64,000 bases of DNA, taken from positions 16,123-80,122 of the forward strand of contig CAWJFP010000016.1 in the NCBI GenBank assembly GCA_963842155.1, given 5' to 3'. Source of the DNA: CAWJFP01 sp963842155 (GTDB lineage: Bacteria; Pseudomonadota; Alphaproteobacteria; JACZXZ01). Of this stretch, positions 1-10,362 are shown in pieces (the stretch's first letter is position 1; each line of letters begins with the position of its first letter). Made by a program: the position numbers and the translations under genes. The notes beneath the pieces were generated by a model that was given only the letters and a program-made list of their open reading frames with translations, was not told the DNA's origin and searched no databases.

Positions 1-1
1 T

Positions 2-547
2 CCCGCCTCGCTCGACCTGACCGGGGCCGAGCTCGAGCTGGTGGCGGCCGAGAATCGCGAATATCAGCTCAAGGACGCGCTCAAGACCCTGCCGCCCGAT
101 CGCTATCATTATGTGCTGATCGACTGCCCGCCCGCCCTTGGCCTCCTCACGCTCAACGCGCTTGTCGCGGCAGACGCGGTGCTGGTGCCGCTGCAGGTCG
201 AGTTCTATGCGCTCGAAGGGCTGAGCCATCTCATCGGCACGATCGAGCGGGTGAAGCGCGGCTTCAATCCGCGCCTCGATCTGCAAGGCGTGGTGCTCAC
301 CATGTATGACAAACGCAACAGCTTGAGCGAGCAAATCGCGCTCGATGTTCGCGAGCATCTTGGCGCCAAGGTCTACGCCACGGTGATCCCGCGCAATGTG
401 CGCATCTCCGAGGCGCCCTCGCATGGCAAGCCGGTGCTGGTCTACGACCTGCGTTGCGCCGGCTCGCAGGCCTATCTCCATCTCGCCCGCGAGCTGTTGG
501 GCCGCGAGGGCCTGACGCCGCCGTCGGGCGCCGGGGTCGCGGCATGA
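2..547 (+). CDS. parA: ParA-family chromosome partitioning ATPase, 5' end outside window
   Basis: C-terminal 181 residues of a ParA/Soj ATPase. The reading frame is open from the first bases, so the start and the deviant Walker A motif lie upstream of the window. Visible are the hydrophobic strand ending in DCPP (switch region of the ParA/MinD fold), the LVPLQVEFYALEGL segment typical of Soj-type ParA, and the conserved end VIPRNVRISEAPSHGKPV. It works with ParB to segregate replicated origins. Its stop overlaps the parB start (ATGA), so the two are co-translated. A GTG at 41 is an internal codon, not the start. Confidence 0.95.
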   Translation, partial: PASLDLTGAELELVAAENREYQLKDALKTLPPDRYHYVLIDCPPALGLLTLNALVAADAVLVPLQVEFYALEGLSHLIGTIERVKRGFNPRLDLQGVVLTMYDKRNSLSEQIALDVREHLGAKVYATVIPRNVRISEAPSHGKPVLVYDLRCAGSQAYLHLARELLGREGLTPPSGAGVAA

Positions 548-1446
548 GCCCGCAGGACCCCAAGCGCCGCGGGCTCGGCCGCGGCCTCTCCTCGCTCCTC
601 GGGCCGGAAGTGCCCGGCGCAGCCGATGGCGATGCCGCGCCGGAGGCGGGGCGCACGCCGACCCATCTGCCGATCGGCGCCTTGCGCCCCGGGCGCTTCC
701 AGCCGCGCCGCCATTTCGACGAAGAGGAGATGGCCGCGCTCGTCCAGTCGATCCGCGCGCAAGGCATCCTCCAACCCATCCTCGTGCGCCGCCTGGCGGG
801 CGATCCCGCCGCCTTCGAGATCGTGGCGGGCGAGCGCCGCTGGCGCGCCGCGCAGGCCGTGCCCCTGCACGAGGTGCCCGTCATACTGCGCGAGCTCAAT
901 GACGGCCAGGCGCTGGAGCTGGCGCTGGTCGAGAATCTGCAGCGGCAGGATCTGGGACCGCTCGAGGAGGCCGACGCCTATCGCCGGCTGATGAAGGAAT
1001 TCAGCCACACGCAAGAGGACCTCGCGCGCGTGGTGGGGAAGAGCCGCAGCCATGTCGCCAACATGATGCGGCTTCTCGATCTGCCGCCGCCGGTCAAATC
1101 ATTGCTCGAGGACGGCAGCCTCACGGCGGGCCATGCGCGCGCGCTGCTGACCGCGCGCGATCCGGCGCGGCTCGCCAAGGAGGTGGTGCGCCGCCGTCTC
1201 AATGTGAGGCAGACCGAGCAGCTCGCCGGCCGGGATTTCGCGCGCGCGGCGCGCGGCGGGGCGCAGCCCGCCAAGGACAGCGACACGCTCGCCATGGAGC
1301 GCGATCTCTCCCTCGCCCTCGGAATCAAGGTCGCGATCGAGGCCAAGGGCGGGCGCGGCAGGCTCGTGCTGCGCTACGACAATCTCGACCAGCTCGAGGA
1401 TTTGATCGAGCGCCTGAGCCGCGAGCCGAAGAACGAGGGGCTATAG
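544..1446 (+). CDS. parB: ParB/Spo0J chromosome partitioning protein
   Basis: A 300-residue ParB that binds parS sites and spreads as a CTP-dependent clamp. The start at 544 is chosen because it overlaps the parA stop and gives the usual short basic N-terminus (KRRGLGRGLSSLLG, residues 8-20), the ParA-stimulating motif. The ParB/Srx domain begins around residue 42 and contains the CTP-binding GERRWR motif at 96-101. A helix-turn-helix (residues ~156-181, TQEDLARVVGKSRSHV) follows, then a C-terminal dimerisation region. Length matches the family. No perfect parS 16-mer was seen nearby. Confidence 0.97.
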   Translation: MSPQDPKRRGLGRGLSSLLGPEVPGAADGDAAPEAGRTPTHLPIGALRPGRFQPRRHFDEEEMAALVQSIRAQGILQPILVRRLAGDPAAFEIVAGERRWRAAQAVPLHEVPVILRELNDGQALELALVENLQRQDLGPLEEADAYRRLMKEFSHTQEDLARVVGKSRSHVANMMRLLDLPPPVKSLLEDGSLTAGHARALLTARDPARLAKEVVRRRLNVRQTEQLAGRDFARAARGGAQPAKDSDTLAMERDLSLALGIKVAIEAKGGRGRLVLRYDNLDQLEDLIERLSREPKNEGL

Positions 1447-1520
1447 GATCAGGCTACCGCGACGGTCGAGACGTTTTCGCTCCGTTTGATCATTGTTAGC
1501 CGTCATTTCGTTTCCTTGAT

Positions 1521-1643
1521 CGTCATGCCCGGCCCCCCGGGTCCGGCCTTTGACCGGCCCGAGGGCAAATTTCACGTGCCGGGCATCCACGTCTCTCTGC
1601 GCCAATTAAGACGTGGATCGCCGGCACGAGGGCCGGCGATGAC
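1521..1643. repeat. Dispersed palindromic intergenic repeat (REP-like)
   Basis: The parB-holA gap begins this element with cgtcatgcccgg and closes it with ccggcgatgacc, outer arms that are roughly complementary. Inside is a perfect 10-bp inverted repeat, ATCCACGTCT at 1585-1594 and AGACGTGGAT at 1609-1618. This form is familiar from alphaproteobacterial intergenic mosaic repeats. It sits between convergent genes, so it may also act as a bidirectional barrier to transcription; that role is inference. Confidence 0.6.
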
Positions 1644-1683
1644 CGTTTGGGCGTTGAATCGGACGTCGAGACAGCATTGCGGC

Positions 1684-2721
1684 CTACGCCTTCGTCCGCC
1701 GCCGCTCCGCAAAACCGGCGAGCTCCAACAAGCAGCGCAGCGCCAGCGCCTCGTCGGGCATGCCGGTGGTCTTGCAGGAAATCTCGGCCGCGGTGAGGCG
1801 CTCGAGCGCCGTGGCCGCGCCGGTGGCCGGCCACATCCTTAGCTGGCTTACGAAACGCCCGCGCACCTTCCAGAAGAGGCGCGGCTTCAAGCCCTCGACC
1901 GCGCGCTCCACGGGCTGGCCGGCGGCGATCTGCGCGGCGACGAGATGGAGCCGCTGGAAATGGCGCTGCGCCACGCGCAGCACGGCGACGGCGCTCTCCC
2001 CTTCGGCGAAGGCGCGCGCGAGACCGCGCTCGACGCCCTTGCGGTCGCCGTCGGCCGCGGCCAGCACGGCATCCTCGATGGTCTGGGCGGCGCTGTCGCC
2101 GACGCAAGCGCGCGCGTCCTCGAGCCGAACCTCCTTGGCGCCCGCGCCCATATAGAGCACCAGCTTGTCGAGCTCGCTGCGCGTCACCATGCGGTCGCCG
2201 CCGAGATTCTCGACCAGGTAGTCGAGCGCGTCGGGCGTCACGCCCAAGCCGGCGTCGCGCAAGCTCTTGCGCACCAGCGCCTCGAGGCCGCGGGCGTCGT
2301 CCTCGTAGCAGGGGAGGGCGGCGGCGTTTTGGGCGCCCTCGAAGAGCGCGCGCAGCTTGGAGCGCGCTTGCAGATCGCCGCCATCGACCACCACCAGCGC
2401 GTCGCCCAGCGGATGATCGAGGAAGGCGGCGAAGATGCCGGCGAGCGCGTCGCTCGCGTTCAGCACGCGCAGCGCCCGGCGCCCGCCCGTCATGGCGATG
2501 GCGGCGGCCTCGTCGGCAAGCCGCGCGGGATCGTCGCGCAGAACGTTGCCGGCAAGCTCGACGAAGCGGAAGGGATCGTCGAGGCTGCCGGCGACGGCGC
2601 GGCAGAGCTTGTCGACGCGCTCGCGCACCAGGCCTGCGTCGGGGCCATAGACCAGCACCGCGTTCAGCGCCGGATCGGGCCGCGCGGCGAAGCCGTCCGC
2701 CTGCGCCGGAGCGATTTTCAT
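1684..2721 (-). CDS. holA: DNA polymerase III subunit delta
   Basis: 345 residues, normal length for HolA, the clamp-loader subunit that opens the beta sliding clamp. The N-terminal half is a RecA-like fold without a functional Walker motif (NAVLVYGPDAGLVRERVDKL, residues ~20-40), followed by the delta-specific LVENLGGDRMVTRSELDKL segment near 185-205 and a helical C-terminal collar. It is convergent with parB. In many alphaproteobacteria holA lies next to lptE and leuS; here a cyclase-like gene occupies the space between holA and leuS. Confidence 0.93.
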   Translation of the reverse strand: MKIAPAQADGFAARPDPALNAVLVYGPDAGLVRERVDKLCRAVAGSLDDPFRFVELAGNVLRDDPARLADEAAAIAMTGGRRALRVLNASDALAGIFAAFLDHPLGDALVVVDGGDLQARSKLRALFEGAQNAAALPCYEDDARGLEALVRKSLRDAGLGVTPDALDYLVENLGGDRMVTRSELDKLVLYMGAGAKEVRLEDARACVGDSAAQTIEDAVLAAADGDRKGVERGLARAFAEGESAVAVLRVAQRHFQRLHLVAAQIAAGQPVERAVEGLKPRLFWKVRGRFVSQLRMWPATGAATALERLTAAEISCKTTGMPDEALALRCLLELAGFAERRRTKA

Positions 2722-2739
2722 GGGACGCCTATAGCGAGG

Positions 2740-5700
2740 CTAAGCCATCGCGGCAAGGAGCCGCGTCGCTTCGCCGATTTCCGGAAGCTCGGCGCTTTCA
2801 TCGAAGCCTTCGAGCGCAAGAACGAGCAGGGCACGTGCGGCCGCGTCGCGCTTGGTCTCGTGATAAAGCCGCGCGAGCGACAGCGCCGCGCGCAGCTCGA
2901 AGCTCCGCGTCTTCTGGCCGCGGGCGATCTCGAGGGCGCGGCCGAAGTCGGCCTCGGCTGCGTGCGATGGTCGGGACGCGCGGCGCGAAGCAGAATGTCG
3001 CCGCGTACCGATGCAGCTCCGCCACATCCCAACGCTGTCTCCGTCCGCTCGCTCACGGCGACGGCGTCGTCGATGATCGCAAGAGCCGATTCGACATGGC
3101 CCATTTCCGCTTCCACCTCGGCATGCGTTGCTTCAAACAACGGCAAGTACAAGCCTATTCCCTGCTCTTTGCACATCTGGATACCGACGCGCATGGCCGT
3201 TTCTCCGGCCTCCCGCCCGCCTGCCCGCCAACGCGCATAGCCGAGCGCGACGCTGCCGTGGGCAAGCCACAATGGCAAGCCATGCTCACGGCTCATGGCG
3301 ACCAAGGATTCGGAATGAGCCATGAGCTGCCGCGTATCGCGGCATAGCAGCTCCAAGTCGCACATGTGGCTTAGCGCGTAGGCAACGGATGCGAGATGTC
3401 CCGTGCTTGGCGCAGAAGCTAGCGCTTCCTCGGCAACGCGGCGGGCGCGCACGATCTCGCCCAGCGGCCAGAGCGTCATGGCGAGGTAAGCCATGCTGGA
3501 GACGCCGACGTCTTGGCCGAAGCGGAAGGCGAGGGGACGATGCCGCCCGGCATCGTAGGATGCAAGCGCCTGCTCGAGATGCTCCCGCGCGCCGATATAA
3601 TCGCCTTCATGCCAATGACTGGTGCCGACGATACGATGCCCCACCAGGATTTCCGGCGCATCGGACTCGCGCTCGGCGTCGCGCAAAAAGGCCGCCGACA
3701 GTGTGCGGATCGATTCGGGCTCGCCGCGGACATAGCTGCCGACCCACAGGCCGTAACGCGCCGCAAGGCGCTCGGTGGCATCTTCGATGCCCGCCGCGAG
3801 CTCGGCGGCGCGGGCGAAGGCAGCCGTCGTCTCAAACGCACCATATCCGCGCGACGAGATCAGCGCCTGACCATAGGCAATCTGCAGCCTCAGCCGGTTG
3901 AGGCGCTCGGCGGGTCCGTCGGGTAGGCCCTCCGCCTGGCGGACCGCCTTGCCAAGATGCTCGGCCGCCTCGACATAGGCCGCGCGGCGAAGCGCGGCCT
4001 CGCCGGCACGTTGCCAAGCGGCGACGGCGGCTTCGGTCTCGCCCGCCTCGGTCAGATGATAAGCAAGCAGTTCCGGCTGCGCCTCGGCGATCGCCCTGAA
4101 CGCATCGCTCAATGCGCCGGCCGCCGCGCGATGCAGCTCGCGCCGCCGGGTCTTCAGCAGGCTCTCGTAGGCGGCGTCCTGCACCAACGCATGTTTGAAG
4201 CGGTAGGTGGAATCCGGCGGCAAGCCCTGGGCATGGATGAGGTCAGCCTCGGCCAGCCGTTCCAGCGCCACCGTCAGCGTCCCGTCGCTCAGCCCCGCGA
4301 CCGCCCGGATCAGGGGATAAGGGAATTCCCGCCCGAGCACCGCGGCGATCTGCGCCACCTCCTTGGCCGATCCCAGCCGGTCGAGCCGCGCCGTCAGCGA
4401 AGCCCGCAAGGTCAAGGGAATTTGCTGCGTCCCTCCATGCCCGTCGCCCTCGAGCAGCAATCTGGTCACCTCCTCGATGAAAAGCGGCACGCCGCCGGTG
4501 CGGCTCACCAGCGCCTCCCGCATCTCGGTGCTCAGCGCGTGACGCGCCGCCACCTCCGTCACCATGCGCAGCACGTCTTGCCGATCGAGCGGCGCCAGCG
4601 CGATCAAAGTGTGATGGGAGCGATGCGGCCAAGGCGCCCTGAACTCGGGGCGGCTGGTGACGAGCAGCATGAGCGGCACGGCCGCGCCCTGCTCGGCAAG
4701 GACGCGCAAGAGATCGAGCGTCGAGGGATCGGCCCAATGGACATCCTCGACCAGGAGCAGGATGGCTTGCGTGCGCGCTCCGCCGATTAGCCAGCCGGCC
4801 AGGGTCGCGATCAGCCTCCGCCGCCGCTCCTCGGGCGCCGAAGGCGGCGGCGCATAATCCGCCGGCACCGGCAGCTCCAAGAGTGGCGCCACCAGCGGTA
4901 CCGATTGAGTGGGGTCGAGCCCCACCGCGCGATGCCAGGCGGCCAGCGCCGCCACGCGAGCCTTCCGGCGTCGGCTCCTGCTCTTCCAGTCGCCGCCGGG
5001 CGAATTCGACGAAGGGATGGAAGGACGTGTTCTGCAAAAGCTGCGAGCAGGCGAACTCCGTCCAGGTGTGCGGCGTGTCGGCGAGGCGACTCTGGAACTC
5101 CTCGGTGAGCCGGGACTTGCCCAAGCCCGCCTCGCCCACCAGCAGCACGAGCTGCCCCTGGCCCGCGCGCGTCCGCGTCCAGCGGCTCTCGATCTGCCGC
5201 AGCTCCTCCTCGCGTCCGACCAGCGGCGTGACGATACGTCCGACCACGCGCCGCCGCCCGGCACCGCTCGCCCGCGTCACCTGAAAGAGGGCAACCGGCT
5301 CGGTCACGCCCTTGAGGGCCTGCGTTCCCCGGTCGCCCGCGACGAACAGCCCCGACACCAGCCGGTGCACGTCGCCTGTGATCAGGAGCATGCCCGGCTC
5401 GGCCGCCGCCTGAACGCGGGCCGCGATGTTCGGCACCTCGCCGTACAGCTCTGCATCCTCGCCGATCACCACCGGTCCGGCATGGACGCCGACGCGTACC
5501 GCGAGTGCAGGCCCGCCGCGCGCCGCCAGGGCCCGGCTTTGCGCGGCGATCGCCTCGACGATCGCAAGTCCGGCGCGTACCGCGCGTTCGGCATCGTTCT
5601 CCTGTGCTTGCGGATAGCCGAAATAGACCAGCGCCCCGTCGCCGAGATTCTTGGCGACGTGGCCGCCGAAGCGGCCGACCGCCTCGGCGACGGCGCGGTG

Positions 5701-6066
5701 ATAATCGGCGACGATGTCGCGCCATTCCTCGGCGTCGAGGCGACCGGCGATCGCGGTCGAGCCGACCAGATCGCAGAACATCACCGTGAGATGGCGCCGC
5801 TCGCCGGCCGGATAGGCGCGCTCGACCGGAGCCGCTGCCGCAGGCTTGACCAAGGCGGGCGCCTCGCTCGCCGCGGGCGGCGCGCCAAGCTCGGCGATCG
5901 CCCGCAACAGCTTGCGGCGGTGGCCGAGCGAGGAAATGCCGAGTTCCTTGAGGTCCTGATCGGAGAGGTCGCGGAGGATCGTGAGGTCGATGTCGTTCTC
6001 GACAAAGCGCGGCGCATATTCGGAGAGGCCCAGCGCCTCCAGCCATGTCGTGATCTTGTCCATCAA
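2740..6066 (-). pseudogene. SAM-domain / class III adenylate cyclase / AAA ATPase / TPR protein, frameshifted
   Basis: A large signalling protein reconstructable only across several frames. The N-terminus has a SAM (sterile alpha motif) domain (residues ~5-60), then a class III nucleotide cyclase domain (ERRHLTVMFCDLVGST, then NLGDGALVYFGYP), then an ATPase with a P-loop GEAGLGKS and Walker B-like LLLVEDVHWADP, and a TPR-rich tail. The frame is lost near 4962-4966, where one extra G breaks TPE-ARVAALAAW, and the last ~110 codons change frame about three times between ~2950 and 3060. The natural stop is at 2740. The architecture is a known cyclase-ATPase family. Either a decaying gene or an error-rich stretch; it sits where lptE is usually found. 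Confidence 0.8.
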
Positions 6067-6090
6067 CCCCGCCGCATGCGTTGCCGGCCT

Positions 6091-8658
6091 TTACAACACC
6101 AGATTGATCACGCGGTTCGGCACCAGCACGACGCGGCGCACGGCCTTGCCTTCGACCGCCTTCATCACGGCGGGGAGCGCCAGCGCCGCCTGCTTGGCGG
6201 CCTCTTGCTCGGCGTCGCGCGGCAGCTCGAGCGTGCCGCGCAGCTTGCCGTTCACCGAGACGGCGACCGTGACCATGTCGTCGATCAGCAGCAGCGGATC
6301 GGGCTCGGGCCAGGGCACGTCGATCAGCATCTCCTTATGACCGAGGGCGCGCCACAGCTCCTCGGCGAGATGCGGCATCATCGGTCCGATCAGCCGCACG
6401 ATCGTCTCGTAGCCCTCGCGCAGGAGGAACGCCGTTTCGCTTCCGCTCGTGCCGAGGTCGGCGAGGAGATTGCTCAGCTCATGCACGCGCGCGACCGCGC
6501 GGTTGAAGCGGAACTGCTCGAGATCCTGCGTGACGCCGAAGACCGTCTTGTGGATGGCGCGGCGCGCCGCCATGGCAGCCTCGCCGAGCCCCTCGGGCGC
6601 GGCCGCGCCCGAGGGCGCCATCGCTTGGCGCTGCTCGAGCACGCGCCGGTAGAGCCGGTTGACGAAGCGCCAGGCGCCCTCGACCCCTTCCGCCGTCCAT
6701 TCCATGTCGCGCTCGGGCGGGCTGTCCGAGAGCATGAACCAGCGCGCCGTGTCGGCGCCGTAGCTCTCGATGATCTCGCTGGGATCGACGGTGTTCTTGC
6801 GCGACTTGCTCATCTTCTCCGAGCGGCCGATCTCGACCGGCCGGCCGGTCGCGCGCTCGACCATGCGGCCGGCCCCGTCGCGCTCGACCTCGGCGGGGGC
6901 GAGCCAGCGCCCGTCCTCGCTGCGGTAGGTCTCGTGGCAGACCATGCCTTGGGTGAAGAGCCCGCTGAAGGGCTCGTCGATGTCGAGATAGCCGAAGCGG
7001 CGCATGGCGCGCGTATAGAAGCGCGCATAGAGGAGATGCAGGATGGCATGTTCGACGCCGCCGATATATTGATCGACCGCCAGCCAGTAATCGACCGCGG
7101 CGCGGTCCGTGGGCCCCTCGGCGCGCGGCGAGCAGAAGCGGGCGAAATACCAGGAGGATTCGACGAAGGTGTCGAAAGTGTCGGTCTCGCGCAAGGCGGG
7201 CTCGCCGCAACGCGGGCAGGGCACATGCTTCCAGGTGGGGTGATGGTCGAGCGGATTGCCCGGGCGGTCGAAGCTGGCATCCTCGGGCAGGGTCACGGGC
7301 AAATCCTTCTCCGGCACCGGCACCGGGCCGCATGAGGCGCAGTTGATGATGGGGACGGGGCAGCCCCAATAGCGCTGCCGCGACACGCCCCAATCGCGCA
7401 GGCGGTAATTGATCTCGCCGCGCCCGAGACCGAGCTCCTCCAGCCTGGCGACGACCCTCGCCTTGGCCGCCTCCACGCCGAGCCCGTCGAGGAAGTCGGA
7501 ATTGGCGAGGAGGCCGTCGCCCACATAGGCCTCGTCGCCGATCCTGTATTGCGTCGGCTCCTCGCCCGGCGGGATCACCACCGGCTTGACGGCGAGGCCG
7601 TAAAGCCGCGCGAAATCGAGATCGCGCTGGTCATGGGCCGGGCAGCCGAAGATGGCGCCGGTGCCATATTCCATCAGCACGAAATTGGCGATGAAGACGG
7701 GCAGCCGCCAGCCCGGCACGAGGGGGTGAATCGCCTCGAGGCCGGTATCGAAGCCCTTCTTCTCCGCCGCCTCGATGGCGGCCTCGCTGGTGCCGAGATG
7801 GCGGCATTCCGCGACGAAGGCGCGCGCGGCGGGGCTCGCGGCGGCGAGCTTTTCGGCCAAGGGATGGTCGGCCGAGAGGGCGACGAAGCTCGCGCCATAG
7901 AGCGTGTCGGGGCGGGTGGTATAGACCTCGATCGCGCCCTCGCGCGCGCTTGCGAGCCTGAAGGTGATGCGCGCGCCCATCGAGCGTCCGATCCAGCGCT
8001 GCTGCATCAGACGTACCTTGTCGGGCCAGCGCGGCAGATGGTCGAGCGCCTCCAGAAGCGGCTCGGCATAGTCGGTGATGCGGAAGAACCATTGCGGCAG
8101 GCGGCGGCGCTCGACGGGCGCGCCCGAGCGCCAGCCGCGCCCGTCGATCACCTGCTCGTTGGCGAGCACCGTATGGTCGACCGGGTCCCAATTGACCCAA
8201 GCTTCCTTGCGATAGGCTAGGCCGCTCGCATAGAGATCGAGAAAAATCTTCTGCTCATGGCGGTAATAGGAGGGATCGCAGGTGGCGATCTCGCGGCTCC
8301 AGTCGAGCGACAGCCCCATCAGCTTGAGCTGCGCGCGCATCTGCGCGATGTTGGCGTAGGTCCAGGTCTTGGGATGGGTCTTGGCCTCGATCGCGGCGTT
8401 CTCGGCGGGGAGCCCGAAGGCGTCCCAGCCCATCGGATGCAGCACGTTGAAGCCGCGCGCGCGCTTGTAGCGAGCGACGACGTCGCCCATGGTGTAGTTA
8501 CGCACATGGCCCATATGGATGCGGCCGGAAGGGTAGGGAAACATCTCCAGCACGTAATATTTCGCCCGTCCCGGCTCCTCGCGGCATTCGAAGGCGCGCG
8601 CCGCCTCCCAAGCGGCCTGCCATCTCGCCTCGCTCTCCTTATGGTTATAGCGCGACAT
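6091..8658 (-). CDS. leuS: Leucyl-tRNA synthetase
   Basis: 855 residues, full length for bacterial LeuRS, charging tRNA-Leu. The HIGH signature appears as HMGH at residues 48-51 in PYPSGRIHMGHVRNY. The class I editing domain (CP1) includes the TTRPDTLYGASFV motif. The KMSKS loop is intact (EKMSKSRKN) and is followed by an anticodon-binding domain ending with the usual valine-rich tail. Intact over 2.5 kb with no frameshift, unlike the adjacent cyclase gene. Confidence 0.98.
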   Translation of the reverse strand: MSRYNHKESEARWQAAWEAARAFECREEPGRAKYYVLEMFPYPSGRIHMGHVRNYTMGDVVARYKRARGFNVLHPMGWDAFGLPAENAAIEAKTHPKTWTYANIAQMRAQLKLMGLSLDWSREIATCDPSYYRHEQKIFLDLYASGLAYRKEAWVNWDPVDHTVLANEQVIDGRGWRSGAPVERRRLPQWFFRITDYAEPLLEALDHLPRWPDKVRLMQQRWIGRSMGARITFRLASAREGAIEVYTTRPDTLYGASFVALSADHPLAEKLAAASPAARAFVAECRHLGTSEAAIEAAEKKGFDTGLEAIHPLVPGWRLPVFIANFVLMEYGTGAIFGCPAHDQRDLDFARLYGLAVKPVVIPPGEEPTQYRIGDEAYVGDGLLANSDFLDGLGVEAAKARVVARLEELGLGRGEINYRLRDWGVSRQRYWGCPVPIINCASCGPVPVPEKDLPVTLPEDASFDRPGNPLDHHPTWKHVPCPRCGEPALRETDTFDTFVESSWYFARFCSPRAEGPTDRAAVDYWLAVDQYIGGVEHAILHLLYARFYTRAMRRFGYLDIDEPFSGLFTQGMVCHETYRSEDGRWLAPAEVERDGAGRMVERATGRPVEIGRSEKMSKSRKNTVDPSEIIESYGADTARWFMLSDSPPERDMEWTAEGVEGAWRFVNRLYRRVLEQRQAMAPSGAAAPEGLGEAAMAARRAIHKTVFGVTQDLEQFRFNRAVARVHELSNLLADLGTSGSETAFLLREGYETIVRLIGPMMPHLAEELWRALGHKEMLIDVPWPEPDPLLLIDDMVTVAVSVNGKLRGTLELPRDAEQEAAKQAALALPAVMKAVEGKAVRRVVLVPNRVINLVL

Positions 8659-8744
8659 TCCCTGGTCCCGATGCTGAGCCCGCGGGCCTTACGCGCGCGG
8701 CTCGCTCCCGCGCCGGAGCCGCCGGCCCCGGGCGGGTTCCCCGG

Positions 8745-9356
8745 CTACTGCCCGAGCGTCTGATTGCGCAGCCGCTGCGCGCGGGAAAGGATGGTGTCCT
8801 CGAGATCGATCCCCGTCAGCTTGTCGGCGGCGGCCTCCTGCCATTGCCCGTCGACCTCACGCTGGCGGAAGACCGAGACGCGGAGCGAATCGGCGCGCAG
8901 CTCGCGACCGAGGATATAGACGTTGAGCTTGAAGCGCTCCTTGGGAGTCTCCGGCGGCGAGTACCAGTCGGTGATGATCACGCCGCCATTGGAATCGGCC
9001 GAGACCAGCGGCATGAAGGAGACGGTGTCGAGCGCGGCATGCCAGAGATAGGTGTTGACGGTCATGCCCTCGCCCGTCGGGCGCGGCGCGGCGACGTTGT
9101 TCTCGAAGGTCGGCAGCTTGGGCTGCGTCTGCACCTGGGTTCCGATATTGGAGAGCTCGCGCGGCTCCTCGGCCGGCGTGGCGTCCTTCGGGCCTTGCAT
9201 GGCCTTCGGCTTGAAGAGCGCGTTCCAGGTGCCGCCGACCGTGTCGCAGCCGCCGAGCGAGCCGCCCAAGGCGACGCCGAGCAGCAGCGCGGCCAACATT
9301 CTCAGCACCCCCGCACCGCCATGCGGCCGGGTCCCATGACTTGACATCCAGCTCAA
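8745..9356 (-). CDS. DUF3576 family lipoprotein
   Basis: 203 residues. An N-terminal hydrophobic segment ends in a lipobox (GGSLGGC), so the mature protein should be lipid-anchored in the envelope. The body contains NTYLWHAALDTVSFMPLVSADSNGGVIITDWY, typical of the DUF3576 family conserved upstream of leuS in alphaproteobacteria. The role is unknown; the linkage suggests an envelope-biogenesis function. The start could be a few codons later (MLAAL). Transcribed toward leuS with an 86-base gap. Confidence 0.88.
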   Translation of the reverse strand: MSWMSSHGTRPHGGAGVLRMLAALLLGVALGGSLGGCDTVGGTWNALFKPKAMQGPKDATPAEEPRELSNIGTQVQTQPKLPTFENNVAAPRPTGEGMTVNTYLWHAALDTVSFMPLVSADSNGGVIITDWYSPPETPKERFKLNVYILGRELRADSLRVSVFRQREVDGQWQEAAADKLTGIDLEDTILSRAQRLRNQTLGQ

Positions 9357-9567
9357 TTCCCTTGCCTCCGATGACGCCCCTCGCGGCCCATCATAGCGGT
9401 TCGCGGGCGGTCATTCATAGCCGGAAGGCGCGTCAGATCAAGAGCCGGGGCCGGGACCCTCGCGGATGCCTCGGAGGCCGCGACGAACTCGACGCTTTAC
9501 AAGCCGGCCCCGCTGGGGATAGGGAATGCCCCCGCTTTTCGCAACAACCGGCGGATCCGAACGTCCG

Positions 9568-10362
9568 ATGACAACTCTCGAGGCTCTGGAAAGCCAGAGC
9601 GTCTTCATTATCCGCGAGGCCTTCGCGCGCATCGGGCGCCTTGCCATGCTGTGGTCGCTCGGCAAGGACTCCAACGTGATGATTTGGCTCGCCCGCAAGG
9701 CCTTCTTCGGCCGCGTGCCCTTCCCCGTGCTGCATATCGACACGGGCAAGAAGTTCCCCGAGATGTACGCGTTCCGCGAGCGCTTCGCGCGCGAATGGGA
9801 GCTCGATCTGGTCCTGCGCGACTGCCCGCCGCTCGAGGAGATCGACCCGAGCCTGCCGCCCGCGGCGCGCTCGGCCGCGCGCAAGACGGCCGGGCTCAAG
9901 GCGGCGCTCGAGGAGCATGGCTTCCAGGCGCTCTTCGCCGGCATCAGGCGGGACGAGGAGGCGACGCGCGCCAAGGAGCGCGTCTTCAGCCTGCGCGGCG
10001 ACGGCTCGCGCTGGGATTTCCGCAACCAGCCGCCCGAGTTCTGGGACCAGTTCCTGACCGACATCCCGCCCGGCGCGCATCTGCGCATCCATCCCCTCCT
10101 GCATTGGACCGAGATCGACATCTGGCGCTATATCAAGCGCGAGAACATTCCGCTGGTGGACCTCTATTTCGCCAAAGGCGGGCGGCGCTACCGCTCGCTC
10201 GGCGACCAGGACATCACCAGCCCGATCGCGAGCGAGGCGGCGAGCCTCGATGCCATCATCGCCGAGCTCGAGGAGACGCGGGTGGCCGAGCGCAGCGGGC
10301 GCGCGATGGACCATGAGGCCGAGGATTCCTTCGAGCGGCTGCGCGCCGACGGCTACATGTGA
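9568..10362 (+). CDS. cysD: Sulfate adenylyltransferase subunit 2 (ATP sulfurylase small subunit)
   Basis: 264 residues from the start MTTLEALESQS; an upstream in-frame ATG at 9526 gives an unconserved leader and is less likely. CysD makes adenylylsulfate (APS) from ATP and sulfate. The PP-loop is WSLGKDSNVM near residue 28-37, followed by the CysD hallmark HIDTGKKFPEMY and GIRRDEEATRAKER. The end overlaps the cysNC start (TGATG), giving translational coupling between the two subunits of the complex. Confidence 0.96.
   Translation: MTTLEALESQSVFIIREAFARIGRLAMLWSLGKDSNVMIWLARKAFFGRVPFPVLHIDTGKKFPEMYAFRERFAREWELDLVLRDCPPLEEIDPSLPPAARSAARKTAGLKAALEEHGFQALFAGIRRDEEATRAKERVFSLRGDGSRWDFRNQPPEFWDQFLTDIPPGAHLRIHPLLHWTEIDIWRYIKRENIPLVDLYFAKGGRRYRSLGDQDITSPIASEAASLDAIIAELEETRVAERSGRAMDHEAEDSFERLRADGYM

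Noticed and set aside
1568..1580. Half parS-like sequence TTTCACGTG near parB
   Set aside because: Only 9 of 16 parS positions agree, and the sequence is part of the dispersed palindromic repeat; not counted as a parS site.
4909..7335. Long plus-strand open frame opposite the cyclase and leuS
   Set aside because: Shadow of leuS and the cyclase; its composition is not protein-like.
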